From: Anaerolineae bacterium
GTDB taxonomy: Bacteria > Chloroflexota > Anaerolineae > Anaerolineales > Villigracilaceae
Direction of reading: 5' to 3'
NCBI GenBank assembly: GCA_018648685.1
Contig: JABGQT010000107.1
Coordinates: 1 to 51,851, forward strand
DNA: 51,851 nt
Below, piece by piece: positions 1-8,668 of this stretch; within the stretch, counting starts at the first letter, position 1, and the number at the start of each line of letters is the position of its first letter. The position numbers were made by a program, and so were the translations under genes. The notes under the pieces are model-generated. The model was not told the origin of the DNA, searched no databases, and worked only from the letters and a program-made list of their open reading frames with translations.

Positions 1-48
1 ACGCAATATCTCGAAATGGTTTTGTTCGGAGATAAATTTCATGCGTAA
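1..48 (+). CDS. possible 3' end of a gene cut by the window edge
   Basis: Frame 1 is open from the first base to a TAA at 46-48 and would encode a 15-residue tail ending in FGDKFHA. Nothing identifies the protein. It is offered only because a terminator-like hairpin follows at 136-170, which fits the end of a transcript. It could equally be non-coding. Confidence 0.2.
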   Translation, partial: TQYLEMVLFGDKFHA

Positions 49-135
49 GCCCTGCAACGGGAGTGAACATTTTTAAATTGATGGAAACTTATGGTAAAAA
101 AATGCATTATCACCAACTAAATAGAATACAAATCA

Positions 136-170
136 AAAATTCCTTTCTTTTTCTTTGAGAAGGGAATTTT
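136..170 (+). terminator. stem-loop, probable terminator
   Basis: A 12-bp stem pairs AAAATTCCTTTC (136-147) with GAAGGGAATTTT (159-170), with one G-T wobble and a T-rich 11-base loop. There is a T-rich run at the 3' side. It lies before the gene at 253 and probably ends transcription coming from the left edge of the window. Confidence 0.5.
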
Positions 171-252
171 CTTATCAACTCAATGACAGAACCTTTAGAA
201 AGAGAAAGGGTTCTCTCTATCAAGTTTTCCTTCATCCCCAAAGGAGTTTTTA

Positions 253-633
253 ATGGTCCCAAAATCTTTACGCACCTGGTTCGTAATCCACTTTATCGCT
301 GATTTTCTCTTCGCTATTCCTCTGCTTTTTGCCCCCGTTTGGATGCTATCTCTCTTCGGTTGGCCAAGCGTTGATCCTTTCACCGCCCGTCTGGTTGGCG
401 CAGCTTTGGTCGGGATCGGTGGCGCATCTCTGCTGGAACGGAACGCCAGCGCGGGAACTTTCCGTGCCATGCTTAACCTGAAATTGCTCTGGTCAAGCAC
501 AGCCGTGATTGGGATGACAATAACAATGCTTACGGGCAATTATCCGCTCATCGGCTGGGGGATCGTAGCCATCTTTGTTGGCTTCTTCTTCATTTGGCTT
601 AATTATCGTTTGCAACTTAGAGAAAGCAAATAA
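253..633 (+). CDS. small four-helix membrane protein, unknown function
   Basis: This 126-residue protein is almost entirely hydrophobic, with about four membrane segments (near residues 8-30, 45-62, 75-95 and 98-120) and short charged ends. The start is supported by AAGGAG seven bases upstream of the ATG. I do not recognise a catalytic motif. It resembles small uncharacterised integral membrane proteins. It ends three bases before the acyltransferase gene, so the two are very likely co-transcribed and perhaps translationally coupled. That hints at a role in the same envelope process, but this is inference only. Confidence 0.75.
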   Translation: MVPKSLRTWFVIHFIADFLFAIPLLFAPVWMLSLFGWPSVDPFTARLVGAALVGIGGASLLERNASAGTFRAMLNLKLLWSSTAVIGMTITMLTGNYPLIGWGIVAIFVGFFFIWLNYRLQLRESK

Positions 634-636
634 AAA

Positions 637-1962
637 ATGACTACTGAAACGAAAAAACGCAACGTTTGGCAACAAGCCGCCCATCTCGCCGAAAAAACAC
701 CAGAAAACCGCAACCGCTATGTCGATTTTTTGCGTGCCTTCTCGATCATTATCGTCATTTTTGGACATTGGCTGGTCGTTGCGCCCTATATCAAAAATGG
801 CGAAATTCTGCTCCCCGATATTCTCTCTATCTCACCGTGGACACAATGGTTAACTTGGATTGTTCAGGTTATGCCCGTTTTCTTCATCGTCGGGGGATTT
901 TCCAATAGCATCTCCTGGCAATCGGCGCAAAAACGCGGCGAAGGATATAGCGTATGGTTTGCCGCTCGTTTACGCCGCTTGATTTCCCCTGTTTTACCCG
1001 TTTTGGTCATTTGGGCGATCATTGGTATTATCGCAAAACTTTTCAACGCAGACACAACTATTCTCCAGCCCGCCTCAACATTTGCTTTGCTCCCGGCCTG
1101 GTTTTTGGTCGTTTATATTGTCGTTGTTAGTCTCGTCCCTCTCGTATATCGCGCTTGGGAACGTTTCAAACTCGGCTCATTTTGGATTCTTGCAGCAGCC
1201 GCAATTCTCGTCGACATCGGTGTTTTTTTATTGGGCTGGAAAGCGTTGGGGTGGGTTAATTACATCTTTGTTTGGGTCGCCGTCCACCAGCTTGGGGTCG
1301 CGTGGCAAGCCCAAAGCATGGGCGAATCCCGAAAAACGCTCCTTTGGGCATTTTGGGGAATCGCGGCGCTGATCGCGCTCGTCATGCTCGGGCCTTATCC
1401 GATCAGCATGGTTTCAGTGCAGGGAGAAGAAATTAGCAATACCCTCCCGCCCAATCTAACGATGCTCGCGCTCGGCGTTTTTCAGGGTGGCATTTTGCTC
1501 TCGCTTGAAAAACCGCTTCGAAAATGGCTATCTAATTTAAAAATCTGGACAGCCACCGTGCTAATAAACGGGATGATTATGACTCTCTTCCTCTGGCATG
1601 TTACGGTCTTGATTTTGGTGGCAGGCTTGGCGTTGGCTTTGGGCGGAATAGGGCTGGGAATCGCCCCTGGCACGTTGGCTTGGTGGTTGACAAGACCGAT
1701 CTGGATTCTGATTCTAGGCACCGTACTATTAACGCTTGTCCCCATCTTTTTGCGCTATGAAAGACTGCGCCCGCTGCCCCCCCCCTCCACAACCCCAACT
1801 TGGCGATTGCTCCTCGGCGCACTTCTTTTCTGCGCCGGGCTGGCGATACTAACCCTCAACGGCATCACATCCGATAATTGGCTCGGCATTCGCATTGTAG
1901 AATTTACACTGCCTTTCATCGGCGCGGTTTTCGTTGGTATTCTGTCCACATCGAAAGCGTAA
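637..1962 (+). CDS. acyltransferase-3 family membrane protein
   Basis: This 441-residue integral membrane protein has about ten to twelve predicted membrane segments. Near residues 29-48 it shows the family signature: an RYVDFLRAFSII stretch followed by a membrane helix holding FGHW, whose histidine is the expected catalytic residue. Acyltransferase-3 proteins move acyl groups, often acetyl, from the cytoplasm onto sugars or lipids of the cell envelope. The acceptor cannot be told from sequence. The gene starts three bases after the stop of the preceding small membrane protein and has only a weak ribosome-binding site, so coupling is likely. Length is usual for the family. Confidence 0.8.
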   Translation: MTTETKKRNVWQQAAHLAEKTPENRNRYVDFLRAFSIIIVIFGHWLVVAPYIKNGEILLPDILSISPWTQWLTWIVQVMPVFFIVGGFSNSISWQSAQKRGEGYSVWFAARLRRLISPVLPVLVIWAIIGIIAKLFNADTTILQPASTFALLPAWFLVVYIVVVSLVPLVYRAWERFKLGSFWILAAAAILVDIGVFLLGWKALGWVNYIFVWVAVHQLGVAWQAQSMGESRKTLLWAFWGIAALIALVMLGPYPISMVSVQGEEISNTLPPNLTMLALGVFQGGILLSLEKPLRKWLSNLKIWTATVLINGMIMTLFLWHVTVLILVAGLALALGGIGLGIAPGTLAWWLTRPIWILILGTVLLTLVPIFLRYERLRPLPPPSTTPTWRLLLGALLFCAGLAILTLNGITSDNWLGIRIVEFTLPFIGAVFVGILSTSKA

Positions 1963-2000
1963 AGGAAAAGAGCGAATAAGATTTTTTGCTTACTAACGTC

Positions 2001-2130
2001 AGTTTCGGATAAGACAAAGTTTAGTTTTTTGCCACAGATTTCACAGAAAAAAGATTTAAAAATCCGTGTAAATCTGTTCAATCTATGGCTGTTTTTCTGT
2101 CATATTTCCTGAAAAACCTTATCCGAAGCT
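2001..2130. repeat. imperfect inverted-repeat element between convergent genes
   Basis: AGTTTCGGATAAG at 2001-2013 is matched in inverted orientation by CTTATCCGAAGCT at 2118-2130. Inside, ACAGATTTCACAGA (from 2034) is an imperfect inverted match to the segment ending at 2077 (TCCGTGTAAATCTGT). The ACAGATTT...AAATCTGT core is a common type of intergenic palindrome. The element fills the space between the acyltransferase and the thioredoxin-fusion gene, which point at each other. It may serve as a two-way transcript end. Confidence 0.5.
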
Positions 2131-2159
2131 CTGGTTATTAGGACTCTTAAAAAAACAAT

Positions 2160-2528
2160 TTACTTCTTTCGAAAAAATCCCTTAATCGCCGACCATAAAG
2201 GGCAAATATCTGAAATGCCCCAAAAAGCGATTGCTACGCTAATTGCCATCAGCGACCAAACTCCTTGATTGAATCCCAGCAAGAGCACCACTGCCCCTGT
2301 GCCCAAACGCAAGAAGCGATCAAAAGGCTGTAACAAAATCTTGACATCACCCTCTTTAAATTTATCTGCGTTGATAAAGGACACATCCACTTTACCGGCA
2401 TATTCATCTTGAAGTTTTTCAAGAATTAGCTTTGTCATTTTACAAGGACCACACCACGGTGCCCAAAAATCTACCACGAGTGGTTTGTCGGCGTTTTTAA
2501 TTTTCCTCTGAAATGCTGAAAGGCCCAT
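2160..2528 (-). CDS. truncated thioredoxin domain fused to a DUF2892-like membrane domain
   Basis: Residues 1-60 match the first half of thioredoxin, including the redox motif WAPWCGPCK near residues 22-30 and the beta strand that follows. The usual second half (cis-proline strand and last helix) is missing. Residues about 65-122 instead form two hydrophobic segments with a CPLW motif, resembling the YgaP-type DUF2892 membrane domain. The 122-residue protein would be a membrane-tethered CxxC protein. The reading frame is intact, so it is either a real fusion or a deletion product of two adjacent genes. The start has AGGA upstream. Its partner is unknown. Confidence 0.65.
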   Translation of the reverse strand: MGLSAFQRKIKNADKPLVVDFWAPWCGPCKMTKLILEKLQDEYAGKVDVSFINADKFKEGDVKILLQPFDRFLRLGTGAVVLLLGFNQGVWSLMAISVAIAFWGISDICPLWSAIKGFFRKK

Positions 2529-2839
2529 AATTATCCTATTTGTTGATTAGTTCTAACTACTCAGCCTATAACTCCGAAAAGTCTTAATAAAGTACTTTAG
2601 CCAAATCCCTTAACTTTCAGAGCTTCTCCTTAGAAAGAGATTTTTTTTGAGACCTTTCGAGTCTCTCCAAGCGGAACCTGAGTAATTACGATTAGTTGAA
2701 TAAAACGAGAATAGTCTAACGCTCCAAAGCAAAATTGTACAGTCAAATAAGCAAGACACTTTAAAAAGAGCTACGCTCTTATATAAGGTAGGAATTATCG
2801 TATATAATAAAGGTCTGACCAATTGATAATGGAGAATTT
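2529..2839. other. intergenic region upstream of the formate dehydrogenase operon
   Basis: This stretch of 311 bases separates two divergent genes and holds no convincing gene. It contains a short hairpin, GAGAC (2649-2653) with GTCTC (2661-2665), and a promoter-like TATAAT at 2803-2808. I see no riboswitch or operator that I can name. Confidence 0.4.
2803..2808 (+). promoter_or_regulatory. possible -10 box of the formate dehydrogenase operon
   Basis: TATAAT lies 31 bases before the ATG at 2840, in an AT-rich context. No good -35 hexamer is visible at the usual distance, so the site may need an activator or may be chance. GGAG, six bases before the ATG, is the ribosome-binding site. Confidence 0.3.
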
Positions 2840-4555
2840 ATGCCAGAAACACAACTTAAAGATTACTTGGGGGAAATTGCGCCAGAAGGCCGCACCATGC
2901 TTTTACCAGCTTTGCTGAAAGCACAAAAGGATTTTGGGTTTATTTCCAAAGAAAATGCCACCGAAATTGGGAATACGCTAAAAGTTCCCCTTGCAGATGT
3001 GATGGGCGTGATCGAATTCTATTCGATGCTCTTTACCGAACCTACGGGCGAGACTTTTATACGCGTTTGCACCAGCCCAAGCTGTTCGGCGCGTGGCGGA
3101 CGGAGTGTGCATGAGCAACTTTTGCATCAACTTGATCTGCTCAAGGATGGCGCCACGGCGGACGGGAAATATTTTGTCGAAGAAGTGCCTTGTTTAGGTT
3201 TATGCGACAAAGCCCCCTCCGCCCTTGTGGATGAAACCGCAGTTGGCAATATCACGCCTGAGACTTTGCTCAATCCGCAAAATGAAGTCATCACCAATGT
3301 TTACGCAAAAGAAAATGTCATCACGCGGCGGATTGGGAAAGTGAACCCGGCCAGCTTAGATGATTATATTGCGCACGAGGGTTTTCTGAGTTTCCCAAAC
3401 GCGCTGCAGATCGGTCCCGAGAAGATGATCGAGTGCATGGCAGATTCGGGCATTTTAGGGCGCGGTGGCGCTTCCTTTCCAACCAAGATGAAATGGGAAG
3501 GCGCAGCGAACGCATCCGGTGAACAGAAATATATCGTCTGCAATTCTGATGAAGCAGAGCCAGGTACTTTCAAAGATCGTGTCATTATCGAAAACGACCC
3601 ATTCTCTGTCCTCGAAGGGATGCTCATCGGTGGCTACGCCATCGGCGCGACGAAGGGCTATATCTACGTGCGTGGCGAATATCCGAAAGTACAGAAGACT
3701 TTTCAGGCTGCCATCGAGACCGCTCGCGCAAAAGGTTATCTTGGAGAAAATATTCTCGATTCCGGTTTTGATTTTGACATCGAGTTACGTTCTGGCGCAG
3801 GCGCGTATATCTGTGGCGAGGAAACTGCCCTCTTTGAATCTATCGAAGGGAAACGTGGATTTCCGCGCTTGAAGCCACCGTTCCCGACCACGCACGGGCT
3901 TTTCCAGAAGCCGACCGTTATCAATAACGTCGAAACTTTTGCCAATATCTCGCTCCTTTTCCGCACCGGCGTGGATGCCTATCGCAACTACGGCACGGAG
4001 AAATCGAGCGGACCCTGGCTCTTCAGCGTTTCGGGCGATGTCACAAATCCCGGCATCTACGAGATCACCAGCCCGACCACGCTCCGTGAGTTGCTCGAGT
4101 GGGCGGGCAGCGTGAAAGATGGCGAAAAACTGCAAGCCATTCTGCTCGGTGGCGCGGCGGGGAAATTCGTGCACCCCGATCAATTAGATGTCCTGCTCAC
4201 CCAAGAAGATGCTCGCGCAGCGGGATTAACGCTCGGCTCTGGCGCGGTCGTTGTTCTAAGCGAAAACGCCGAGTTAAAACAAACATTGGCAGATTTGGGA
4301 CACTTCTTCTCTCACGAAAGCTGCGGGAAATGTTATCCCTGTCAGCTTGGAACGCAACGTCAAGCCGAGATACTCGACCGGAGTTTGGCTGAGTCGGCGC
4401 TCGAGGGAGATTTCTCCCGTCTCGAAGATGTGGGCTGGACGATGACCGATGCATCTCTATGTGGACTTGGGCAAACCGCCGCATCCGCTGTGCTGAGCGC
4501 TATGGATAATTGGCCCGAGCTTTTCACCGCAGAAGGAGTTGGCCATGAGCAATAA
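2840..4555 (+). CDS. NuoE/NuoF fusion, NADH-binding subunit of formate dehydrogenase
   Basis: This 571-residue soluble flavoprotein fuses two complex-I-like modules. Residues about 1-150 are NuoE-like, with four [2Fe-2S] cysteines in CTSPSCSARGG and CLGLCDKAP. Residues about 160-570 are NuoF-like: GRGGASFPTKMKWE and GAGAYICGEETAL mark the NAD and FMN sites, and SCGKCYPCQLG plus a later cysteine in LCGLGQ bind a [4Fe-4S] cluster. Fused NuoEF subunits of this kind occur in soluble NAD-linked formate dehydrogenases and in bifurcating hydrogenases. The neighbours here are a ferredoxin subunit and a formate dehydrogenase catalytic subunit, so formate oxidation with NAD+ reduction is the best reading. 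It overlaps the next gene by 11 bases. Confidence 0.85.
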   Translation: MPETQLKDYLGEIAPEGRTMLLPALLKAQKDFGFISKENATEIGNTLKVPLADVMGVIEFYSMLFTEPTGETFIRVCTSPSCSARGGRSVHEQLLHQLDLLKDGATADGKYFVEEVPCLGLCDKAPSALVDETAVGNITPETLLNPQNEVITNVYAKENVITRRIGKVNPASLDDYIAHEGFLSFPNALQIGPEKMIECMADSGILGRGGASFPTKMKWEGAANASGEQKYIVCNSDEAEPGTFKDRVIIENDPFSVLEGMLIGGYAIGATKGYIYVRGEYPKVQKTFQAAIETARAKGYLGENILDSGFDFDIELRSGAGAYICGEETALFESIEGKRGFPRLKPPFPTTHGLFQKPTVINNVETFANISLLFRTGVDAYRNYGTEKSSGPWLFSVSGDVTNPGIYEITSPTTLRELLEWAGSVKDGEKLQAILLGGAAGKFVHPDQLDVLLTQEDARAAGLTLGSGAVVVLSENAELKQTLADLGHFFSHESCGKCYPCQLGTQRQAEILDRSLAESALEGDFSRLEDVGWTMTDASLCGLGQTAASAVLSAMDNWPELFTAEGVGHEQ

Positions 4556-5249
4556 AATCACCCTGACTATTGATGGCACCGAAATCGAAGCATCTGAAAA
4601 CGCGACCATTCAACAAGTTTTAGAGAGTATCAACAAACCTGCGCCGATCATCTGCGCCCACGAAGTAACCACATCCGAGGGACTTTGTAGGCAATGTGTC
4701 GTTGAAGTCGAGGGCTGGCGCGTACTCGCCCCAGCCTGTGTGACCAAAGTTAATCCCGGGATGGTCATCTTCACAGATAGCGAAAAAGTTAATCGTTCAC
4801 GCAGAACCATTCTCGAAATGCTGAATGCCAGCGTCGATTTATCCGAATCGCCTGAACTTCAATCTCAAATGGATGAGTTCGGCGCAGATCGTGAACGTTT
4901 CCCTCAAGCCAAAACACGTCAGCAAGATGTAAAAGATGATAATCCCTTCTTTGTGCGGGATTACGAAAAATGCCTGATGTGCTGGAGATGTGTCCAAGCC
5001 TGTGGCGATGATATTCAATATACTTATTCCATCTCTGTCGGAGGGCGTGGTTTTGAAAGCAAAATCTCCACCTTCTTTGACACCCCCATGCCAGAAACCA
5101 CTTGTGTTTTTTGCGGCAACTGCGTTGCCGTTTGCCCTACGAATGCGTTGAAAAGTAAAACTGAATTCTTCATGGATCAGGGGTTGGATTATGATGCGAT
5201 AAGGCGCGAGAAGAGGGCTGAAAAGAAGAAAATGGGCGGCGGGAAATGA
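4545..5249 (+). CDS. iron-sulfur electron-transfer subunit (NuoG N-terminus/HoxU-like)
   Basis: This 234-residue protein begins with a plant-type [2Fe-2S] domain (residues about 1-80; cysteines in CAHEV, GLCRQC and PAC). It ends with two [4Fe-4S] motifs, CLMCWRCVQAC and CVFCGNCVAVC. It would pass electrons between the molybdenum subunit and the NuoEF subunit. The histidine-ligated cluster motif of longer NuoG proteins is not evident. I place the start at ATG 4545, six bases after AGAAGGAG (4531-4538). A TTG at 4539 is also in frame but sits directly on the ribosome-binding site. The gene overlaps the upstream stop, so translation is probably coupled. Confidence 0.82.
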   Translation: MSNKITLTIDGTEIEASENATIQQVLESINKPAPIICAHEVTTSEGLCRQCVVEVEGWRVLAPACVTKVNPGMVIFTDSEKVNRSRRTILEMLNASVDLSESPELQSQMDEFGADRERFPQAKTRQQDVKDDNPFFVRDYEKCLMCWRCVQACGDDIQYTYSISVGGRGFESKISTFFDTPMPETTCVFCGNCVAVCPTNALKSKTEFFMDQGLDYDAIRREKRAEKKKMGGGK

Positions 5250-5268
5250 TTTTCAAATTTAACAAAAC

Positions 5269-5327
5269 GGAGTCCAACGTCTCCAGACGTTGGGCATTAA
5301 CGCCAAAATCTGGAGATTTTGGACTCC
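5269..5327. repeat. compound palindromic element inside the formate dehydrogenase operon
   Basis: The outer arms GGAGTCC (5269-5275) and GGACTCC (5321-5327) pair. Inside are two strong hairpins with two-base loops: CCAACGTCT/AGACGTTGG and CCAAAATCT/AGATTTTGG. A small GGC/GCC hairpin sits between them. It looks like two related palindromes joined within one outer pair. It lies in the 100-base gap before the catalytic subunit and would fold in the mRNA. Confidence 0.65.
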
Positions 5328-5349
5328 ACTCAAATAAGGAGCAGGCAAA

Positions 5350-7449
5350 ATGATCCACTCTGAAAAATCCATCCGCTCCACCTGCCCCTATTGCGGCGTA
5401 GGCTGCCAAATTGACTTACAAATCAAAGATGAAAAGATCTTCCGCGTGGACGCGCCTTTCGGCGTAGCCCCGAATTTCGGTCGACTATGCACCAAAGGTC
5501 GCTTTGGGACAGACTATGTTCACCATCCTTCACGGCTGAAAAACCCGCTCATCCGTAAAGACATCGGCACAAAACCGAGAAAACCCATCGGCATGGGAGG
5601 TTTCCGTGAGGCCACATGGGATGAAGCGCTCGACCTTGCTGCAGAAAAATTCACTGAGATCGTCCAGCAAAAAGGTGGTGACGCCATCGGGACATTCTGT
5701 TCAGCAAAAGCCACCAACGAAGATAATTACCTCTTCCAAAAATTCGTGCGCGGCGTGATCGGGACGAATAATGTCGATCACTGTGCGCGGCTCTGCCACG
5801 CCGCATCGGTGGCCGGGTTGCAAATTGCACTTGGCACCTCGGCGATGTCAAATTCGATTGCCGAGATGAAAGACCTCGATGTTTTTATCGTGGTTGGCTC
5901 AAATACCAGCGAAACGCATCCGGTTATCAGCACATTCCTTCGGGAAGCGGTCGTCAAAAACGGTGCCAAGCTGATCGTCGTTGACCCACGTCAAATTGAA
6001 ATGACCCAGTTTGCCACACGTTGGCTCCGTCAAAAACCGGGCACAGATGTGGTCGTCTTTCAGGCGATGGCACAGGTCATCATCGAAGAAAAACTGTATG
6101 ACGAGGCATTTATCCGAGAAAGAGTGGAGGGCTTCGACGATTACGCGGCATCCATCCAGGAGAGCACGCCGGAGTGGGCAGAAGAGATTTCTGGCACGCC
6201 TGCCGATGAGATCCGTGCGGCGGCCCGGCTTTATGCCAAGGCCGAAAAAGCGGCCATTTATTGGGGGATGGGCATCAGCCAGAGCGTTCACGGCACCGAT
6301 AATGCGCTCTCGCTCGCAAATTTGGCGCTGCTGACAGGAAATCTTGGCAAAGCAGGCACAGGGTTAAACCCGCTGCGCGGACAAAATAATGTGCAGGGAT
6401 GCTCGGACTCGGGCGGCCTACCCGCCGTTTTCCCCGGCTACCAGAGTGTGACGGATCCTGCCATAAAAGCGAAATTCGAACTTGATTGGGGCGTGCCACT
6501 GAACCCCGAAGCAGGGTTGACGACGATGGAGATGGTCGACGCTGCTGAAAAGGGCGCCATCACGGGCTATTATGTGATGGGCGAAAACCCGATGATGAGC
6601 GAGCCCGACTTGCGCCACGCCCGCCACGTGATGGAAGAACTGGATTTTGTACTCGTGCAGGATATTTTCATGAACGAGACCGGCGAATACGCAGATATTA
6701 TTTTGCCCGCAACCAGTTTCGCAGAAAAAGATGGCACTTTTACGAATAGCGATAGACGCGTGCAATTGATCCGTGATGCTGTACCTGCTCCCGGCGATGC
6801 ACGTGACGATTGGGAAATTATTTCTGATCTGGCTCAGCGCGTTGAAAAGAAGTTAGGACGCGAAAAAAGCGCAGGTTTTGTCTTTGATTCTCCCTCCGCA
6901 ATTTGGGACGAAATGGCTCGTCTGACGCCAGAATTCCAGGGCATTACGCATGCACGTATCGTTAAAGAAGATGGCGTCCATTGGCCTTGCCCCACACCCG
7001 ATCACCCCGGCACACCCTTCTTATTTGCCGATACCTTCCCTAGCGGAAAAGGAAAACTGACCCCACTGAACTATCGCTCTTCACTGGAATTGCCGGATGA
7101 TGAATATCCGCTTTTGCTCTCAACAGGGCGCGTGCTTTACCATTGGCATGGCGGAACGATGACTCGCCGCTCCAAATTGGACGATATCTATCCCGACCCG
7201 ACAGTGGAAGTTCACCCCAAAGATGCAAAACCGCTCAGTATTGAAGCCGGTGATTGGATCAAAGTGCGCTCACGGCGTGGCGAGATCAAAGTGAAAGCAT
7301 TAATTACCAAACGCTCCCGACCGGGGATGGTCTTCATCCCGATGCATTTTGCTGAAGCCGCCGCCAACGAGCTAACCCTCGATGCACGCGACCCGCAAGC
7401 GAAAATCCCCGATTATAAGGTTGCGGCGGTGGTGATAGAGAAAAGTTGA
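5350..7449 (+). CDS. fdhA: formate dehydrogenase catalytic (molybdopterin) subunit
   Basis: This 699-residue protein is a cytoplasmic molybdopterin oxidoreductase. A [4Fe-4S] motif (CPYCGVGC with CTKGRFG, residues 12-53) is followed by the bis-MGD domains and a C-terminal molydopterin dinucleotide-binding domain. Around residue 149 the sequence CARLCHAA holds the Cys-His pair typical of formate dehydrogenases; the metal ligand is cysteine, not selenocysteine. There is no twin-arginine signal. It oxidises formate to CO2 and passes electrons through the two upstream subunits to NAD+, or runs in reverse. The ATG follows AAGGAGCAGG. A purely assimilatory nitrate reductase is less likely given the NuoEF partner and the RxCH motif. 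Confidence 0.85.
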   Translation: MIHSEKSIRSTCPYCGVGCQIDLQIKDEKIFRVDAPFGVAPNFGRLCTKGRFGTDYVHHPSRLKNPLIRKDIGTKPRKPIGMGGFREATWDEALDLAAEKFTEIVQQKGGDAIGTFCSAKATNEDNYLFQKFVRGVIGTNNVDHCARLCHAASVAGLQIALGTSAMSNSIAEMKDLDVFIVVGSNTSETHPVISTFLREAVVKNGAKLIVVDPRQIEMTQFATRWLRQKPGTDVVVFQAMAQVIIEEKLYDEAFIRERVEGFDDYAASIQESTPEWAEEISGTPADEIRAAARLYAKAEKAAIYWGMGISQSVHGTDNALSLANLALLTGNLGKAGTGLNPLRGQNNVQGCSDSGGLPAVFPGYQSVTDPAIKAKFELDWGVPLNPEAGLTTMEMVDAAEKGAITGYYVMGENPMMSEPDLRHARHVMEELDFVLVQDIFMNETGEYADIILPATSFAEKDGTFTNSDRRVQLIRDAVPAPGDARDDWEIISDLAQRVEKKLGREKSAGFVFDSPSAIWDEMARLTPEFQGITHARIVKEDGVHWPCPTPDHPGTPFLFADTFPSGKGKLTPLNYRSSLELPDDEYPLLLSTGRVLYHWHGGTMTRRSKLDDIYPDPTVEVHPKDAKPLSIEAGDWIKVRSRRGEIKVKALITKRSRPGMVFIPMHFAEAAANELTLDARDPQAKIPDYKVAAVVIEKS

Positions 7450-7471
7450 TACGTGAGAAGAGAGAAGTGAT

Positions 7472-7500
7472 ACCGCCTTTCCCATCGGGGAAGGCGGTTT
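7472..7500 (+). terminator. terminator of the formate dehydrogenase operon
   Basis: ACCGCCTTTCCC (7472-7483) pairs with GGGGAAGGCGGT (7487-7498), one G-T wobble, with a tiny loop, followed by TTTAT. It lies 22 bases after the stop of the catalytic subunit and fits an intrinsic terminator. Confidence 0.65.
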
Positions 7501-7578
7501 ATGTAGAAAAAAGAAATCAGGCAAGAGTAAAGATTCTTGGGAATAGTAATAAATTCCCACCATCGAATCTCTCCTATG

Positions 7579-8313
7579 TTAAGAGCCAATCGCTTCTTCG
7601 TTTTCATTTTCATCTATAAATTCCACCCCTAGTTCATTAAACTGAACATCATCTTCAATCTGTTCTTTCAAAAGATTTGCTTTTTTATATGATCGTATTG
7701 ATAAAATTCCAAAGATAATAGTTACAATTAGACTGAGTGAAATAACCGAGGAGTGGATAGCAACTGCAACAGCATTTTCATCACTATCAGAAGTCAAAGC
7801 CAATAACAAACTAGTAATTGATGCAATACCAGTTCCTAAGAACAAAGTGGCAAATGCCAAATGTGTGTTTACATCGTTTTGCGAATCAACATATTTATGA
7901 GCAAGCCCCGCATCAATTAGTTTAATTTCTGGTCTAAGAACATACATCCTTGGTTCAAGGCTTGATGGTACTTTTCGGAAATTTTCTATTAATGTTTCAC
8001 TCACATTTACAAGTTTTTGCGTACTTTCTTCAATAGATGCAACTAAATTATCATCAGAAGATTCGGACCTTAGTGTTTCAATACTCTTATCTATATTTTG
8101 ACGTATAGAAGTTATTTCGTCTTCTGCTGTATCGGCAACTAGCATTCCCTCTTGAACATCGGTTGGATCAAAGCCACGCTTAATTTTGTATGAACTTTTA
8201 GTCAATGATAAATGCGGCGATATTGGAATGCTTTCTTTTTTCTCCAACTCAGCTTTTATTTCTGCTTTTTTTCTAGCATCACTTGCTTCTTTATTTTTTT
8301 TACTTGATGGCAT
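7579..8313 (-). CDS. unknown protein with two C-terminal membrane segments
   Basis: The 244-residue product has a lysine-rich start, a central helical region (residues about 60-120, possible coiled coil) and two membrane segments near residues 150-175 and 182-205, then an acidic tail. I do not recognise it. Its ATG at 8313 lies inside the end of the preceding gene (14-base overlap), so the two are translated from one message. The gene is clearly more AT-rich than the formate dehydrogenase and U32 genes on either side, as are its two upstream partners, which suggests the three arrived together. Confidence 0.65.
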   Translation of the reverse strand: MPSSKKNKEASDARKKAEIKAELEKKESIPISPHLSLTKSSYKIKRGFDPTDVQEGMLVADTAEDEITSIRQNIDKSIETLRSESSDDNLVASIEESTQKLVNVSETLIENFRKVPSSLEPRMYVLRPEIKLIDAGLAHKYVDSQNDVNTHLAFATLFLGTGIASITSLLLALTSDSDENAVAVAIHSSVISLSLIVTIIFGILSIRSYKKANLLKEQIEDDVQFNELGVEFIDENENEEAIGS

Positions 8314-8659
8314 TTTCAGTTTCCATATGTGTCTGGTTTATATAATCATCTAAAGATTCTTTTAGAATAAGCCACCTGTTTTGAATTTTTAATGCTTCAA
8401 TACTTTTGTCTCTAGCAAGTTTACACAAATACGAAATACTATAGCCTGAATAATTATGTGCATCTTCAGTCGTTATGTAGTCACTTATTGAATATGGAGG
8501 AACTAATTCTTGACGACTTATTCGTAGTCTTCTAATATTCTTATTTGAAGAGTCTTCAAATCCCCAGACTCTTTCCTTTAGGATAACATCAGCGAATTGA
8601 GCAACAACTCGTTCCTTTTTTGGAAAAAAACGCACTAAAATTTCATATTCTGTTGACAT
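8300..8659 (-). CDS. small protein with excisionase/MerR-type helix-turn-helix
   Basis: This 119-residue protein ends in a region (residues about 62-108) containing ITTEDAHNYSGYS and, later, RWLILKESLDDYI. This pattern fits the HTH_17/excisionase DNA-binding fold, where the second part is the wing and the final helix. The N-terminal 55 residues are not recognised. AGGAG lies eight bases upstream of the ATG. It is the middle gene of a three-gene operon and may regulate it or belong to a decayed mobile element. No integrase is visible nearby. Confidence 0.6.
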   Translation of the reverse strand: MSTEYEILVRFFPKKERVVAQFADVILKERVWGFEDSSNKNIRRLRISRQELVPPYSISDYITTEDAHNYSGYSISYLCKLARDKSIEALKIQNRWLILKESLDDYINQTHMETENAIK

Positions 8660-8668
8660 TGAAAACTC

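Noticed and set aside
4539-4544. TTG start for the ferredoxin subunit
   Set aside because: It lies directly on the AGAAGGAG ribosome-binding site; ATG 4545 has correct spacing.
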